From Bacteroidaceae bacterium (lineage in GTDB: Bacteria > Bacteroidota > Bacteroidia > Bacteroidales > Barnesiellaceae_A): a stretch of 63,481 bases of DNA. Positions 18,128 to 26,942 of the stretch are shown here, piece after piece (within the stretch, counting starts at the first letter, position 1; each line of letters begins with the position of its first letter). A program made the translations under genes and the position numbers. The stretch is taken from positions 1 to 63,481 of the forward strand of contig JAFZFQ010000064.1 in assembly GCA_017555825.1 (NCBI GenBank), read 5' to 3'. Under the pieces are notes generated by a model that saw only the letters and a list, made by a program, of their open reading frames with translations, made no database searches and had not been told where the DNA came from.

Positions 18128-19948
18128 TTATTTGGTGCTCGCATCATTTGAGAGCGCCTCTTTAACCTTCGCGGCCTTGGCAGCTCCAATGACTGCAGTC
18201 AAATCTTCGAGCGATGCTTCGCGTATGCGCTTCACACTCTTGAAGTGTCGCAATAGGGCTTCGCGCGTTTGTACACCAACACCCTTGATACCATCGAGCG
18301 ACGATACAACCTGTTGCTTGCTGCGCCTGTTGCGGTGATGCGTGATACCAAATCGGTGAGCCTCGTCGCGCAGGTGCTGTATGAGACGCAAAGATTCGGA
18401 GTTTTTATCAAGATAGAGTGGTGTGCTATCCTCGGGGAAATAAATCTCTTCGAGACGCTCGGCTATACCAATGATAGCTATCTTGCCACGCAAGCCCAGC
18501 GACTCAAGGGTAGAAAGCGCAGCACTGAGTTGCCCCTTGCCACCGTCTACCACTATGAGCTGAGGCAACGGTTCGCCCACCTCCAAAAGGTGGTGATAAC
18601 GACGATAGATAACCTCACGCATCGACGCATAATCGTTAGGGCCATCTACACTCTTTACGATGAAATGGCGATAATCTCGCTTTGAAGGCTTAGCCATCTT
18701 AAAGACGACGCACGCCGACACAGGATTAGTGCCTTGTATATTGGAGTTGTCGAAACACTCTATGTGAACAGGAAGCTCGCCGAGATAAAGATCCTTCTGC
18801 AAGCGGGTGAGTATGCGAGTAGCACGTTGCTCGGGATTGAGTTTTTCGGCTTGCTTGAGACGGTCCACCTTATATTGTCGGGCATTCTGCAACGAAATAT
18901 CGAGCAACTTTCGCTTGTCACCGCGCTCGGGTACGGTAATGTGCAAATGCTCGAAAGTAACTTCGGGCTCAAAGGGAACAATAATCTCACGAGAGGTGCT
19001 TTCAAATCGCGCACGCAACTCGGCTATACCCAAGGCCAATATTTCGGATGCGGTTTCATCGAGTTTTTTGCGATACTCTATAGTGACCGATTGCACGATG
19101 GAACCGCCTTTTACGTGCATAAAATTGATAAAAGCAGCATTATCATCTTCGTCGTACGAGAATACATCGACATTATTGATGACACTACTCACAACTACCG
19201 ACTTGGCACGATAACGCTCTACGAGATCATAACGCTCCTTTACCACCTGCGCCTCTTCAAACTTCAATTGAGAAGCCAACTCCTGCATTTCGCTCATAAG
19301 CATTTCGCTCAAACGGGTTGTATTGCCATTGAGTATATGCTTTACAGCATCGATATACACAGCATAGTCGCGAGGCGAAATAAAGCCCTCACAACAGCCG
19401 CAGCATCGCTTGATGTGATATTGAAGACACACTTTATGGCGACGAGAAGCCACCGAATCGGGAGTAAGCGACAATCTACATGTGCGCAGTGGAAAGAGAT
19501 CGTGTATGAGTTCTAAGACGGTTTTGGCCACATGCACATGCGCATATGGGCCGAAGTACTTGGCACCACTACCCAGCTCTACACGGCGTGTGAGGAAAAC
19601 TCGAGGATACTCCTCCTTAGTAACACATATCCACGGGTAGGTCTTATCGTCTTTGAGTAGCACATTGTAGCGGGGGCGGAACTTCTTGATAAGCGAATTT
19701 TCGAGGTGCAAAGCATCCTCTTCGCTATTCACCACAATATACTTGAGATCGGCAATATTGCGCACCAGGACTCGGGTTTTGGGCGCATCGTCGTGCTGCT
19801 TGTTGAAATAGGATGAGACACGACGCTTGAGATTCTTGGCCTTACCCACATAGATAATAGTGCCCTCTTTATCGAAGTACTGGTATACACCGGGACTCTC
19901 GGGCAAGAGGGCAATAATATCTTTGATATGTCTATTGGTATCGGCCAA
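18128..19948 (-). CDS. uvrC: excinuclease ABC subunit C
   Basis: Nuclease that makes both incisions during nucleotide excision repair after UvrA-UvrB recognition. 606 residues. GIY-YIG domain at about 17-95 ('GVYQYFDKEGTIIYVGKAKNLKRRVSSYF'-type sequence), the cysteine-containing segment 'YHIKRCCGCCEG', a UVR motif around 205-240 ('LASQLKFEEAQVVKERYD'), the RNase H-like nuclease domain ('ECFDNSNIQGTNPVSACVVF', 'IVVDGGKGQLSAA'), and a helix-hairpin-helix end ('LDGIKGVGVQTREALLRHF'). It begins 8 bases after apt and is the last gene of ybeY-mnmG-apt-uvrC. Confidence 0.97.
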   Translation of the reverse strand: MADTNRHIKDIIALLPESPGVYQYFDKEGTIIYVGKAKNLKRRVSSYFNKQHDDAPKTRVLVRNIADLKYIVVNSEEDALHLENSLIKKFRPRYNVLLKDDKTYPWICVTKEEYPRVFLTRRVELGSGAKYFGPYAHVHVAKTVLELIHDLFPLRTCRLSLTPDSVASRRHKVCLQYHIKRCCGCCEGFISPRDYAVYIDAVKHILNGNTTRLSEMLMSEMQELASQLKFEEAQVVKERYDLVERYRAKSVVVSSVINNVDVFSYDEDDNAAFINFMHVKGGSIVQSVTIEYRKKLDETASEILALGIAELRARFESTSREIIVPFEPEVTFEHLHITVPERGDKRKLLDISLQNARQYKVDRLKQAEKLNPEQRATRILTRLQKDLYLGELPVHIECFDNSNIQGTNPVSACVVFKMAKPSKRDYRHFIVKSVDGPNDYASMREVIYRRYHHLLEVGEPLPQLIVVDGGKGQLSAALSTLESLGLRGKIAIIGIAERLEEIYFPEDSTPLYLDKNSESLRLIQHLRDEAHRFGITHHRNRRSKQQVVSSLDGIKGVGVQTREALLRHFKSVKRIREASLEDLTAVIGAAKAAKVKEALSNDASTK

Positions 19949-19956
19949 TATTGTTT

Positions 19957-20481
19957 TTAGTATTTAATGAGAGCATCAATTTCGACATCGGCAGGGAAAA
20001 GCTCACGACCCTTCAAAAACTCCAACTCGGCAATGAAGCTCACATAGATTTTCTTGGGGTTGAAACGTTTTGCCAAAAGATATGCGGCATACATTGTACC
20101 ACCTGTAGCCAAGAGGTCGTCGTGCAACAATACCACATCATTTTCGTCTATTGCATCAACATGCACCTCTACAGTATCCACACCATACTCCTTAGTATAG
20201 CTCTCGCTCACAGTATTGGCGGGCAACTTGCCGGGCTTACGCATAGGAACAAATCCGGCACCAATTTTTTCTGCCACAATAGGGCCCATAATGAAGCCAC
20301 GAGACTCTATACCCACAACCTTGGTGATACCCTTGTCGGCATAACGTTCGGTGAGCAATTGGGCTGCAAAGCGCAATCCCTCTTTATCCTTGAGCATAGT
20401 GGTAATATCTTTGAAAAGTATACCCTTCTTGGGAAAATCGGGCACATCACGCACAAGCGTTTTCAAATCTTCAATTGTCAT
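19957..20481 (-). CDS. apt: adenine phosphoribosyltransferase
   Basis: Purine salvage enzyme: adenine + PRPP to AMP + PPi. 174 residues. 'RDVPDFPKKGILFKDIT' at the start, 'GIESRGFIMG', the flexible loop 'MRKPGKLP' and the PRPP-binding 'VVLLHDDLLATGGTM' are all characteristic. It sits between mnmG (84 bases upstream) and uvrC (8 bases downstream) on the same strand. Confidence 0.97.
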   Translation of the reverse strand: MTIEDLKTLVRDVPDFPKKGILFKDITTMLKDKEGLRFAAQLLTERYADKGITKVVGIESRGFIMGPIVAEKIGAGFVPMRKPGKLPANTVSESYTKEYGVDTVEVHVDAIDENDVVLLHDDLLATGGTMYAAYLLAKRFNPKKIYVSFIAELEFLKGRELFPADVEIDALIKY

Positions 20482-20564
20482 TTTTTTACTTTTTATATTG
20501 GTTATTATTCTTTTTCTTCGAATTGTTTATCAAACAATTAGTCTATATTGTTTCACGTGAAACA

Positions 20565-22439
20565 TCAACGTCCCATAAGCACCAGCAAGATATTTATATC
20601 GCTGGGCGAGATACCTGGTATACGTGCTGCTTGGGCAATAGTCTCAGGGTTGATTCGAGCCAATTTTTGACGCGCCTCGGTAGATATTTGCTGTATAGAC
20701 ATGTAGTCAAACTTGTCTTTAATACGTATATTTTCGAGGCGAGTAATCTTATCGGCAATCATTTGCTCGCGATCTATATATCCGCTATATTTTATCTTTA
20801 TCTCGGCAGCCTCAACAATCTCTTCGCGACGTGTAGGTATATCGTCTATCTTGCTTTGCAAGGCTTGTACCATGGGTGCGAGAGTGTTTATATCAAGCTG
20901 AGGACGCACTATCAAGTCATAGAGTTTCACGCCTTGACGCAGGGGTTGATGGCCTGCTTGCTCCAATTTATCATTGATAAGCGCAGCCTTGATTGAGTAA
21001 TTCTGAGCAAACTCTACCAACTCATCCACCTTGGCTTTCTTGGTTCGGAGCAACTCATATCGCTCGGCTGTAGCAAGTCCCAGGCGATAGGATTTCTCAG
21101 TAAGACGCATATCGGCATCATCTTGTCGCAACAGTATACGATACTCGGCACGCGATGTAAACATACGATAGGGCTCATCGACACCCTTGGTCACCAAGTC
21201 ATCTATAAGCACACCTATATAGGCCTCATTGCGACCCAACACAAACGGTTCGCCACCATGACACGCAATGTGTGCGTTGATACCGGCTATCAAACCTTGT
21301 CCTGCTGCCTCCTCATAACCGGTAGTACCATTGATTTGACCGGCAAAATAGAGCCTTTTGACAAGCTTTGTTTCGAGTGTGTGCAATAGCTGAGTGGGGT
21401 CGAAATAATCGTATTCTATGGCATATCCCGGGCGATAAATGCGCACATCTCTAAAGGCAGGAATCTCCTTCAACGCTGCCAACTGTATGTCGATAGGAAG
21501 CGACGAAGAAAAGCCGTTGAGATAATACTCTTGCGTGGTCTCACCTTCGGGTTCAAGAAAGAGTTGATGCTCGGTTTTATCGGGAAAAGTTACGATTTTG
21601 GTCTCAATACTCGGGCAATAACGAGGACCTATACTCTGTATCTGTCCGTTGTACAAAGGCGATTCAGGAAGGCCTTTGTGCAGTATTTCGTGCACTCGCT
21701 CGTTGGTATAGACTGTCCAGCAACTGCGTTGTTGCAATGGGCGAGGAGTGAAGTCGAGATAGGAGAATTTATGGAAGTCATCATCGCCTTTTTGTTCGAT
21801 GGTTTCGTCAAAATGTACACTGCGTCCATCGATGCGAACGGGGGTTCCGGTCTTCATACGACCTACGGTAAAACTAAGTTGAGCCAACTGTTCTGATATT
21901 CCGTAAGAGGCCGGTTCGGCAACTCGTCCGCCAGGCAACTGTGTGCGACCTATGTGCATGAGTCCATTCAAGAAAGTACCATTGGTGAGAACAACGCAAC
22001 GCGCCTTGAATGTCACTTCCATTCCGGTAATGACGCCTCGCACCTCTCCTTCTTCTATAACAAGCTGTTTTACAAAGTCTTGCCAAATATCAAGATTGTC
22101 GGTGTTTTCTATAATAGAGCGCCATTGTTCTATAAAACGAGCGCGGTCGCTCTGCGAGCGAGGGCTCCACATAGCAGGACCCTTCGAACGATTGAGCATT
22201 CTGAATTGTATGGCAGTCATATCGGTAACAATACCCATCTGTCCACCAAGAGCATCTATCTCTCTCACTATCTGACCCTTAGCTATACCACCAACAGCAG
22301 GATTGCAACTCATCTGTGCAATCTTGTTCATGTCGTGGGTTATAAGCAAGGTTTTCGAACCTAAGTTGGCAGAAGCACAGGCAGCCTCACAACCGGCATG
22401 ACCGGCTCCCACAACTATTACGTCATATTCAAAATTCAT
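20565..22439 (-). CDS. mnmG: tRNA uridine-5-carboxymethylaminomethyl modification enzyme MnmG
   Basis: FAD-dependent subunit of the MnmEG complex, which installs cmnm5 on the wobble uridine of some tRNAs. 624 residues. The N-terminal dinucleotide fold is 'VVGAGHAGCEAACASA'; 'CNPAVGGIAKGQIVREIDALGG' follows, then 'LNRSKGPAMWSPRSQSDR', and 'GTTGYEEAAGQGLIAGINA'. The helical C-terminal domain ends with 'IPGISPSDINILLVLMG'. It begins 65 bases after ybeY and is followed by apt and uvrC. The two tRNA-Glu(TTC) and tRNA-Gln(TTG) in this window are expected substrates by family knowledge. Confidence 0.97.
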   Translation of the reverse strand: MNFEYDVIVVGAGHAGCEAACASANLGSKTLLITHDMNKIAQMSCNPAVGGIAKGQIVREIDALGGQMGIVTDMTAIQFRMLNRSKGPAMWSPRSQSDRARFIEQWRSIIENTDNLDIWQDFVKQLVIEEGEVRGVITGMEVTFKARCVVLTNGTFLNGLMHIGRTQLPGGRVAEPASYGISEQLAQLSFTVGRMKTGTPVRIDGRSVHFDETIEQKGDDDFHKFSYLDFTPRPLQQRSCWTVYTNERVHEILHKGLPESPLYNGQIQSIGPRYCPSIETKIVTFPDKTEHQLFLEPEGETTQEYYLNGFSSSLPIDIQLAALKEIPAFRDVRIYRPGYAIEYDYFDPTQLLHTLETKLVKRLYFAGQINGTTGYEEAAGQGLIAGINAHIACHGGEPFVLGRNEAYIGVLIDDLVTKGVDEPYRMFTSRAEYRILLRQDDADMRLTEKSYRLGLATAERYELLRTKKAKVDELVEFAQNYSIKAALINDKLEQAGHQPLRQGVKLYDLIVRPQLDINTLAPMVQALQSKIDDIPTRREEIVEAAEIKIKYSGYIDREQMIADKITRLENIRIKDKFDYMSIQQISTEARQKLARINPETIAQAARIPGISPSDINILLVLMGR

Positions 22440-22504
22440 CGTTCTACGAGATTATCTTCAAAAATAACTATTTTGTTTTATTTGAGCAAACAGAACCTCT
22501 GATA

Positions 22505-22924
22505 TCATTCTGCACGCATCGCAAGCGCCTCATTTTCGCAACGTTCCATTATTTCGCGTTCACCATCACCCTTGTCGTTTATACCACACAGGTGCAATAT
22601 TCCGTGTATTATAACACGATACAACTCCTTTTCGTAGGGTTCGCCCACAAGTTGTGCGTTGGTCAATACTGTATCGAGACTGATAAACAAATCGCCCGAG
22701 ATTGTATTGCCCGTGCAGTAGTCAAATGTGATGATATCGGTATAATAGTCATGTTGCAAGAAGTCGCGATTGACTTCAAGAATGCGCTCGTCATCACAAA
22801 ATATGTAGGCTATATCGCCACAACGCTTGCCGTAACTCTTGGCCACACGCTTTACCCAATCTGTTACTTCACAACAGTTTATGTCGGGCATACACACATT
22901 CTGAGCTGTAAAACTTATAGGCAT
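22505..22924 (-). CDS. ybeY: endoribonuclease YbeY (rRNA maturation factor)
   Basis: Zinc-dependent single-strand RNase involved in 16S rRNA 3'-end maturation and ribosome quality control. 139 residues. The three zinc-binding histidines are in 'VIIHGILHLCGINDKGD' (HGxLHLxGxxD; the usual third His of HGxLHLxGYDH is Asn-Asp here, as in other Bacteroidota members). 'LEVNRDFLQHDYYTDIITF' is also typical. First gene of ybeY-mnmG-apt-uvrC; a TACCTTTG -7 box lies about 25 bases upstream of the ATG. Confidence 0.93.
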   Translation of the reverse strand: MPISFTAQNVCMPDINCCEVTDWVKRVAKSYGKRCGDIAYIFCDDERILEVNRDFLQHDYYTDIITFDYCTGNTISGDLFISLDTVLTNAQLVGEPYEKELYRVIIHGILHLCGINDKGDGEREIMERCENEALAMRAE

Positions 22925-22949
22925 ATATCAATAATTTATTTTGCAACTG

Positions 22950-22957
22950 CAAAGGTA
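22950..22957 (-). promoter_or_regulatory. -7 promoter element for the ybeY operon
   Basis: The minus strand reads TACCTTTG (TAnnTTTG), about 26 bases upstream of the ybeY start. No convincing -33 box was found. Confidence 0.4.
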
Positions 22958-22979
22958 AAATTTATATCACAAAAAGCCT

Positions 22980-24209
22980 CTATCCAAAGAAGAAATATGC
23001 CACCAATATACCCGATATAGCACCTACAATATCGGCCAAAAGGGCATACCCTACAGCGTAGCGGGTCTTTTTAATTCCTACACTACCAAAGTAGACCGCC
23101 AAGATATAGAAGGTAGTGTCGGTAGAACCTTGCACCGTGGCAGCAACTCGTGCCACAAACGAATCTACACCATGCACTGCCATACAATCTACCATCATAC
23201 CACGCGAGCCACTTCCACTCAGGGGCTTCATCAATGCCGTAGGTAGCGCCTCTACAAACGAAGTATCGAGGCCACACGAAGCCACACACCAACGCACAGC
23301 ATCCACCACATAATCCATCGCTCCCGAAGCGCGAAAAACGCCGATTCCAACGAGAATTGCGACCAGATAGGGTATAATCATCACAGCCGTTTTAAAGCCC
23401 TCCTTAGCGCCTTCAATGAAGCTCTCGTACACATTTATTCGCTTTATCAATCCTGTGCCTACAAAGGCCACAATAATGGTAAATAAGAGCGCATTGGCAG
23501 CAAATGTAGAGTATAGTTGCATCTTCTCTTGTGGCAACTGCGAGAAGTAGTACATCACTCCACCTATCACCGCCATCAAGCCCAGAGCCCAAGAGACAAG
23601 CACGCGATCTATCTTGATGCGTTGTTTTATACACAATGCCGTGAGACCTACGAGCGTGGCTATAAATGTAGCAATGAGTATGGGGATAAAGACGTCGGAC
23701 GGGTTGGCTGCTCCCATCTGGGCACGATAGGTCATCACACCTATGGGCACGAGTGTGAGGCCCGACGCATTAAGTATCAAAAACATAATCATGGCATCGG
23801 TAGCAGTATCCTTCTGCGTGTTGAGTTCTTGCATCTCGCGCATGGCCTTCAGTCCCAGCGGTGTGGCTGCATTATCGAGTCCCAGCATATTGGCCGATAT
23901 ATTCATAAACATCGAGCCCAAGGCAGGATGCCCCTTGGGGATGCCCGGAAAGAGGCGCGAAAAGAGCGGACTCATAGCACGCGAGAAGACCGAAATCAGT
24001 CCGGCATTCTCACCCACCTTCATCAAGCCGAGCCACAAGGTGAGCACGCCGGTGAGACCAAGCGAAATGTCAAAGGCTGTCTTTGCCGATGAAAAGGAGG
24101 CATTCATGATGTCGGACCATATTGCAAGGTTGCCGGCAAAAATGGTTTGACACAAAGCCACCACAAAGGCTATGAGAAAAAATGCAATCCAAATATAATT
24201 GAGTACCAT
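22980..24209 (-). CDS. inner-membrane protein with two Gate (nucleoside-recognition) domains, SpmA-SpmB-like fusion
   Basis: A 409-residue polytopic membrane protein. The ATG at 24209 ('MVLNYIWIAFFLIAF') is taken; an upstream ATG adds 30 basic, non-membrane residues. Two Gate domains are visible: the first around residues 45-160 ('LTGVLTLWLGLMKVGENAGL', 'NISANMLGLDNAATPLGLKAM'), the second in the C-terminal half ('FIEGAKEGFKTAVMIIPYLVAILVGIG', 'KPLSGSGSRGMM', 'GSTDTTFYILAVYFG'). In spore-formers these correspond to SpmA and SpmB, but this is a non-sporulating phylum, so transport of a nucleoside-like or other small molecule is only inferred. Separate transcription unit. The nearest upstream neighbour is a divergent AlkD-like gene. 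Confidence 0.85.
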   Translation of the reverse strand: MVLNYIWIAFFLIAFVVALCQTIFAGNLAIWSDIMNASFSSAKTAFDISLGLTGVLTLWLGLMKVGENAGLISVFSRAMSPLFSRLFPGIPKGHPALGSMFMNISANMLGLDNAATPLGLKAMREMQELNTQKDTATDAMIMFLILNASGLTLVPIGVMTYRAQMGAANPSDVFIPILIATFIATLVGLTALCIKQRIKIDRVLVSWALGLMAVIGGVMYYFSQLPQEKMQLYSTFAANALLFTIIVAFVGTGLIKRINVYESFIEGAKEGFKTAVMIIPYLVAILVGIGVFRASGAMDYVVDAVRWCVASCGLDTSFVEALPTALMKPLSGSGSRGMMVDCMAVHGVDSFVARVAATVQGSTDTTFYILAVYFGSVGIKKTRYAVGYALLADIVGAISGILVAYFFFG

Positions 24210-24518
24210 GATGCTATTTTTACAACGGGAGAAGTGGGGTTTACTTTTCAAGACCAAAATTAAAAATTTTATCGCGAAAGTCGTTGTAATTGGCAACAAA
24301 AGCTATGTGTGTGGAATTTTTTAAGATTTGTAAACACTTTCAATTTTTTGGCGACTTATTACACCCAGCCACAAAACACACCTACAACACTTTGTATCAA
24401 CCCATTAACAACCAAACACCCCTTGTAAGAATCGAATATTTGGCGTCGCACGCATAGTTACCCGCAAAAAACGGCTTTAAAAAGTCGGTATTTCGGCAAT
24501 TTTGGTCTACCTTCGCCA
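24210..24518. other. intergenic region between divergent genes (309 bases)
   Basis: This AT-rich stretch separates the divergent Gate-domain gene and the AlkD-like gene. A minus-strand TAATTTTG (24262-24255) could be a -7 box for the Gate-domain gene, and a plus-strand TACCTTCG (24509-24516) a degenerate one for the AlkD-like gene. No gene, RNA or repeat was seen in it. Confidence 0.5.
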
Positions 24519-25244
24519 ATGAAGAAAAATTCGACAAAAATGAGTATCGAAAATTTGAGAGCCGAACTGCTGGCAGCCGGCGATGAAAAGAAGGCACAAG
24601 AGCTGTCGCGATTTTTCAAGACCGGCAAGGGCGACTATGGCGAGGGCGATCGTTTTATTGGCGTGACTGTTCCTGCCAACCGCGCCATTACTCGGCGCTA
24701 CCTTCACCTACCTACTCATCAACTTGCCATCCTACTGCATAGCGAAATTCATGAGTTGCGTCTATCGGCACTCATCGGTATGGTCGAGCAGTACAAGTCG
24801 CGCCACACCTCCGACGAGCAACGACAAGAGATTGTCGACATCTATATTGCGCACACACGATACATCAACAATTGGGACTTGGTAGACCTATCGGTATATA
24901 ATATCATAGGAGCACACCTACTCCACCGCGACCGCGCACTGCTCTATCGCTGGGCCGAGAGTTCACTGCTATGGGAGCAACGCATGGCCATTGTAGCCAC
25001 GATGTGGTTTATACGACATGGAGAGTATGACGATACTATAAGACTTGCCGAGAGGCTGTGTCATCACCCACACGACCTCATGCAGAAAGCTGTAGGTTGG
25101 CTGCTACGCGAGGTGGGCAAACGCGACATGAAGCCTCTCACCGACTTCCTCGACAAGCACTACACCACCCTACCCCGCACGCTATTGCGATACGCCATAG
25201 AGAAGTTCCCCGCCGAGCTACGCAAGCACTATATGGCCCGATAG
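24519..25244 (+). CDS. DNA alkylation repair protein, AlkD-like
   Basis: A HEAT-like helical repeat protein of the DNA_alkylation family, 241 residues from the ATG at 24519 or 234 from the ATG at 24540 ('MSIENLRAEL'); the sequence does not decide. The family signature includes 'GVTVPANRAITRRY', 'ALIGMVEQYKS' and 'INNWDLVDLSVYNIIG', whose Trp-Asp are the residues that contact the lesion in AlkD. 'DLMQKAVGWLLREVGK' and 'LRYAIEKF' complete it. Expected role: base-excision removal of N3- or N7-alkylpurines. The stop codon lies 3 bases from that of the convergent YfcC-family gene. Confidence 0.9.
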   Translation: MKKNSTKMSIENLRAELLAAGDEKKAQELSRFFKTGKGDYGEGDRFIGVTVPANRAITRRYLHLPTHQLAILLHSEIHELRLSALIGMVEQYKSRHTSDEQRQEIVDIYIAHTRYINNWDLVDLSVYNIIGAHLLHRDRALLYRWAESSLLWEQRMAIVATMWFIRHGEYDDTIRLAERLCHHPHDLMQKAVGWLLREVGKRDMKPLTDFLDKHYTTLPRTLLRYAIEKFPAELRKHYMAR

Positions 25245-25247
25245 GAG

Positions 25248-26744
25248 TTAAAATCCGGGCATTGCTATATAGAGTGTAGGCAACAATAGCAAGAAGCCCA
25301 CGACGAGCATAAAGAGGATAAATTTCCATATCCACTTCACCCACATTTCATAGGGAATCTTGGCAACCGAAAGCACTGCCATCAACACACCCGAGCAAGG
25401 GGTTATCATATTGGTAAAGCCATCGCCAAATTGGAATGCCATGACGGTTGTTTGGCGAGCTATACCTATCATATCGGAGAAGGGCGCCATGATGGGCATC
25501 GTTACTGCAGCCTTGGCCGAAGCCGAGGGTATAAACAAGTTGATGAATGTCTGTATGCCATACATCATGGCAAGGGCAGCCTCTCGACCACTGCTTTCGA
25601 GTGATGATGCCAAGGCCGAGAGCATAGGATTTATCACCTCACCATTCTCCAATATCACTATGATACCGGCAGCAAAACCTATGATCAGTGCCGCCGAAAA
25701 TATATCTTTGGCACCGGCTATAAACTCCTTGGCAATATCGTCGGCCGAGTAGCCTGCCGAGAATCCGGCAGCAATGCCAAGTGCCATAAAGAGGGCGCAT
25801 ATCTCGGGCAAATACCAGCCATAACCCATAGCTCCCACGACCAAGAAGAGAATTGTAAACAACAACATATTGAGGATATACATCTTGTCCGATGCTCGCA
25901 GCGCAACAATCGACACCACGGTAAACAAGGCTGTCAATATCCACATCAAATAGGGAGCAGGTATCACACTTTGACCCACCTTTATCACACAGTCGGCAGC
26001 ATAGAATATAGAGAAAAGCACCAACACAACTTCTATTACCGCAAAGCATATCCAGGCACGCTTGCCACCGCCACGCACCACCGATATAGCCTCATGCTCG
26101 CCCTCTACAGCCGGTGACGATGGGTCGCGTTTCACCTTATTGGCATACCACAGCACAAAGGCTATGGTAAGGGTCATGAGCACCACCCAACACACTGTGC
26201 GATACTCTATACCCGAGAAGAGCGGCAAGCCCGACATATCCTGCGCTATACCTATCGTAAAGGGGTTGAGCATTGCTCCGGCAAAGCCCACATGCGCTGC
26301 CACATACACCATGCACACGCCTACAAAGTCGTCATATCCCAGCGAGCGTGCCAAGGGTATAACCACCGCTACAAAGGCAATAGTCTCCTCACTCATGCCA
26401 AATACAGCGCCAAACAGGCCAAACAACAGCATAATGAGCACTATGACAATATTACCCACACCCAGCTTGCGCACAGCACCAAATCGCTCCAATCGGCGTG
26501 CCTGTGCTATAAACTTCATGATACCATCATCTACGGCCTTGGTACTGTTTATCACCCAAAATGCGCCACCTATAATGAGCACAAAGGCTATAATACCCGC
26601 TTGACGACTGAAGCCCTCGTACAAAGCCGAGAACAACTGCCACGTCTGCGGATTGCCTCCGGGAACAACCCATGTAGCAATAGCACATATAATGAGAACT
26701 GAGAAGATAATAACGTACGTGTTGGGAACTTTAAATTTTGCCAT
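25248..26744 (-). CDS. YfcC family (C4-dicarboxylate anaerobic carrier-like) membrane transporter
   Basis: A 498-residue protein with about 12-13 hydrophobic segments, first at residues 8-27 ('YVIIFSVLIICAIATWVVPGG'-type start). 'AFWVINSTKAVDDGI', 'GMSEETIAFVAVVIPLA', 'AAHVGFAGAMLNPFTIGIAQ' and 'NLFIPSASAKAAVTMPIMAP' are typical of this family, whose last motif forms part of the substrate path. Substrates in the family are dicarboxylates or amino acids (arginine/ornithine, peptides); the sequence alone does not choose. Single gene, with a TATCTTTG -7 box about 20 bases upstream. Confidence 0.88.
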   Translation of the reverse strand: MAKFKVPNTYVIIFSVLIICAIATWVVPGGNPQTWQLFSALYEGFSRQAGIIAFVLIIGGAFWVINSTKAVDDGIMKFIAQARRLERFGAVRKLGVGNIVIVLIMLLFGLFGAVFGMSEETIAFVAVVIPLARSLGYDDFVGVCMVYVAAHVGFAGAMLNPFTIGIAQDMSGLPLFSGIEYRTVCWVVLMTLTIAFVLWYANKVKRDPSSPAVEGEHEAISVVRGGGKRAWICFAVIEVVLVLFSIFYAADCVIKVGQSVIPAPYLMWILTALFTVVSIVALRASDKMYILNMLLFTILFLVVGAMGYGWYLPEICALFMALGIAAGFSAGYSADDIAKEFIAGAKDIFSAALIIGFAAGIIVILENGEVINPMLSALASSLESSGREAALAMMYGIQTFINLFIPSASAKAAVTMPIMAPFSDMIGIARQTTVMAFQFGDGFTNMITPCSGVLMAVLSVAKIPYEMWVKWIWKFILFMLVVGFLLLLPTLYIAMPGF

Positions 26745-26763
26745 AATTCATCCATTTATGGTG

Positions 26764-26771
26764 CAAAGATA
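26764..26771 (-). promoter_or_regulatory. -7 promoter element for the YfcC-family gene
   Basis: The minus strand reads TATCTTTG about 20 bases upstream of the ATG at 26744, giving a very short leader. No clear -33 box. Confidence 0.4.
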
Positions 26772-26942
26772 CAACCAAACGAGCGAGAAACACGAAGTTT
26801 ACCTCATTGTTTTTGACAACGAGAGAAATACTTTGATTTACAACATACTTTCTACAATAAAACCTTTCAAAGAATACAACAAACCCACCATCACCTTGCA
26901 CTCGGGCGGTAATGGTAGGTTCTTTATATCGCATTGTAAGGG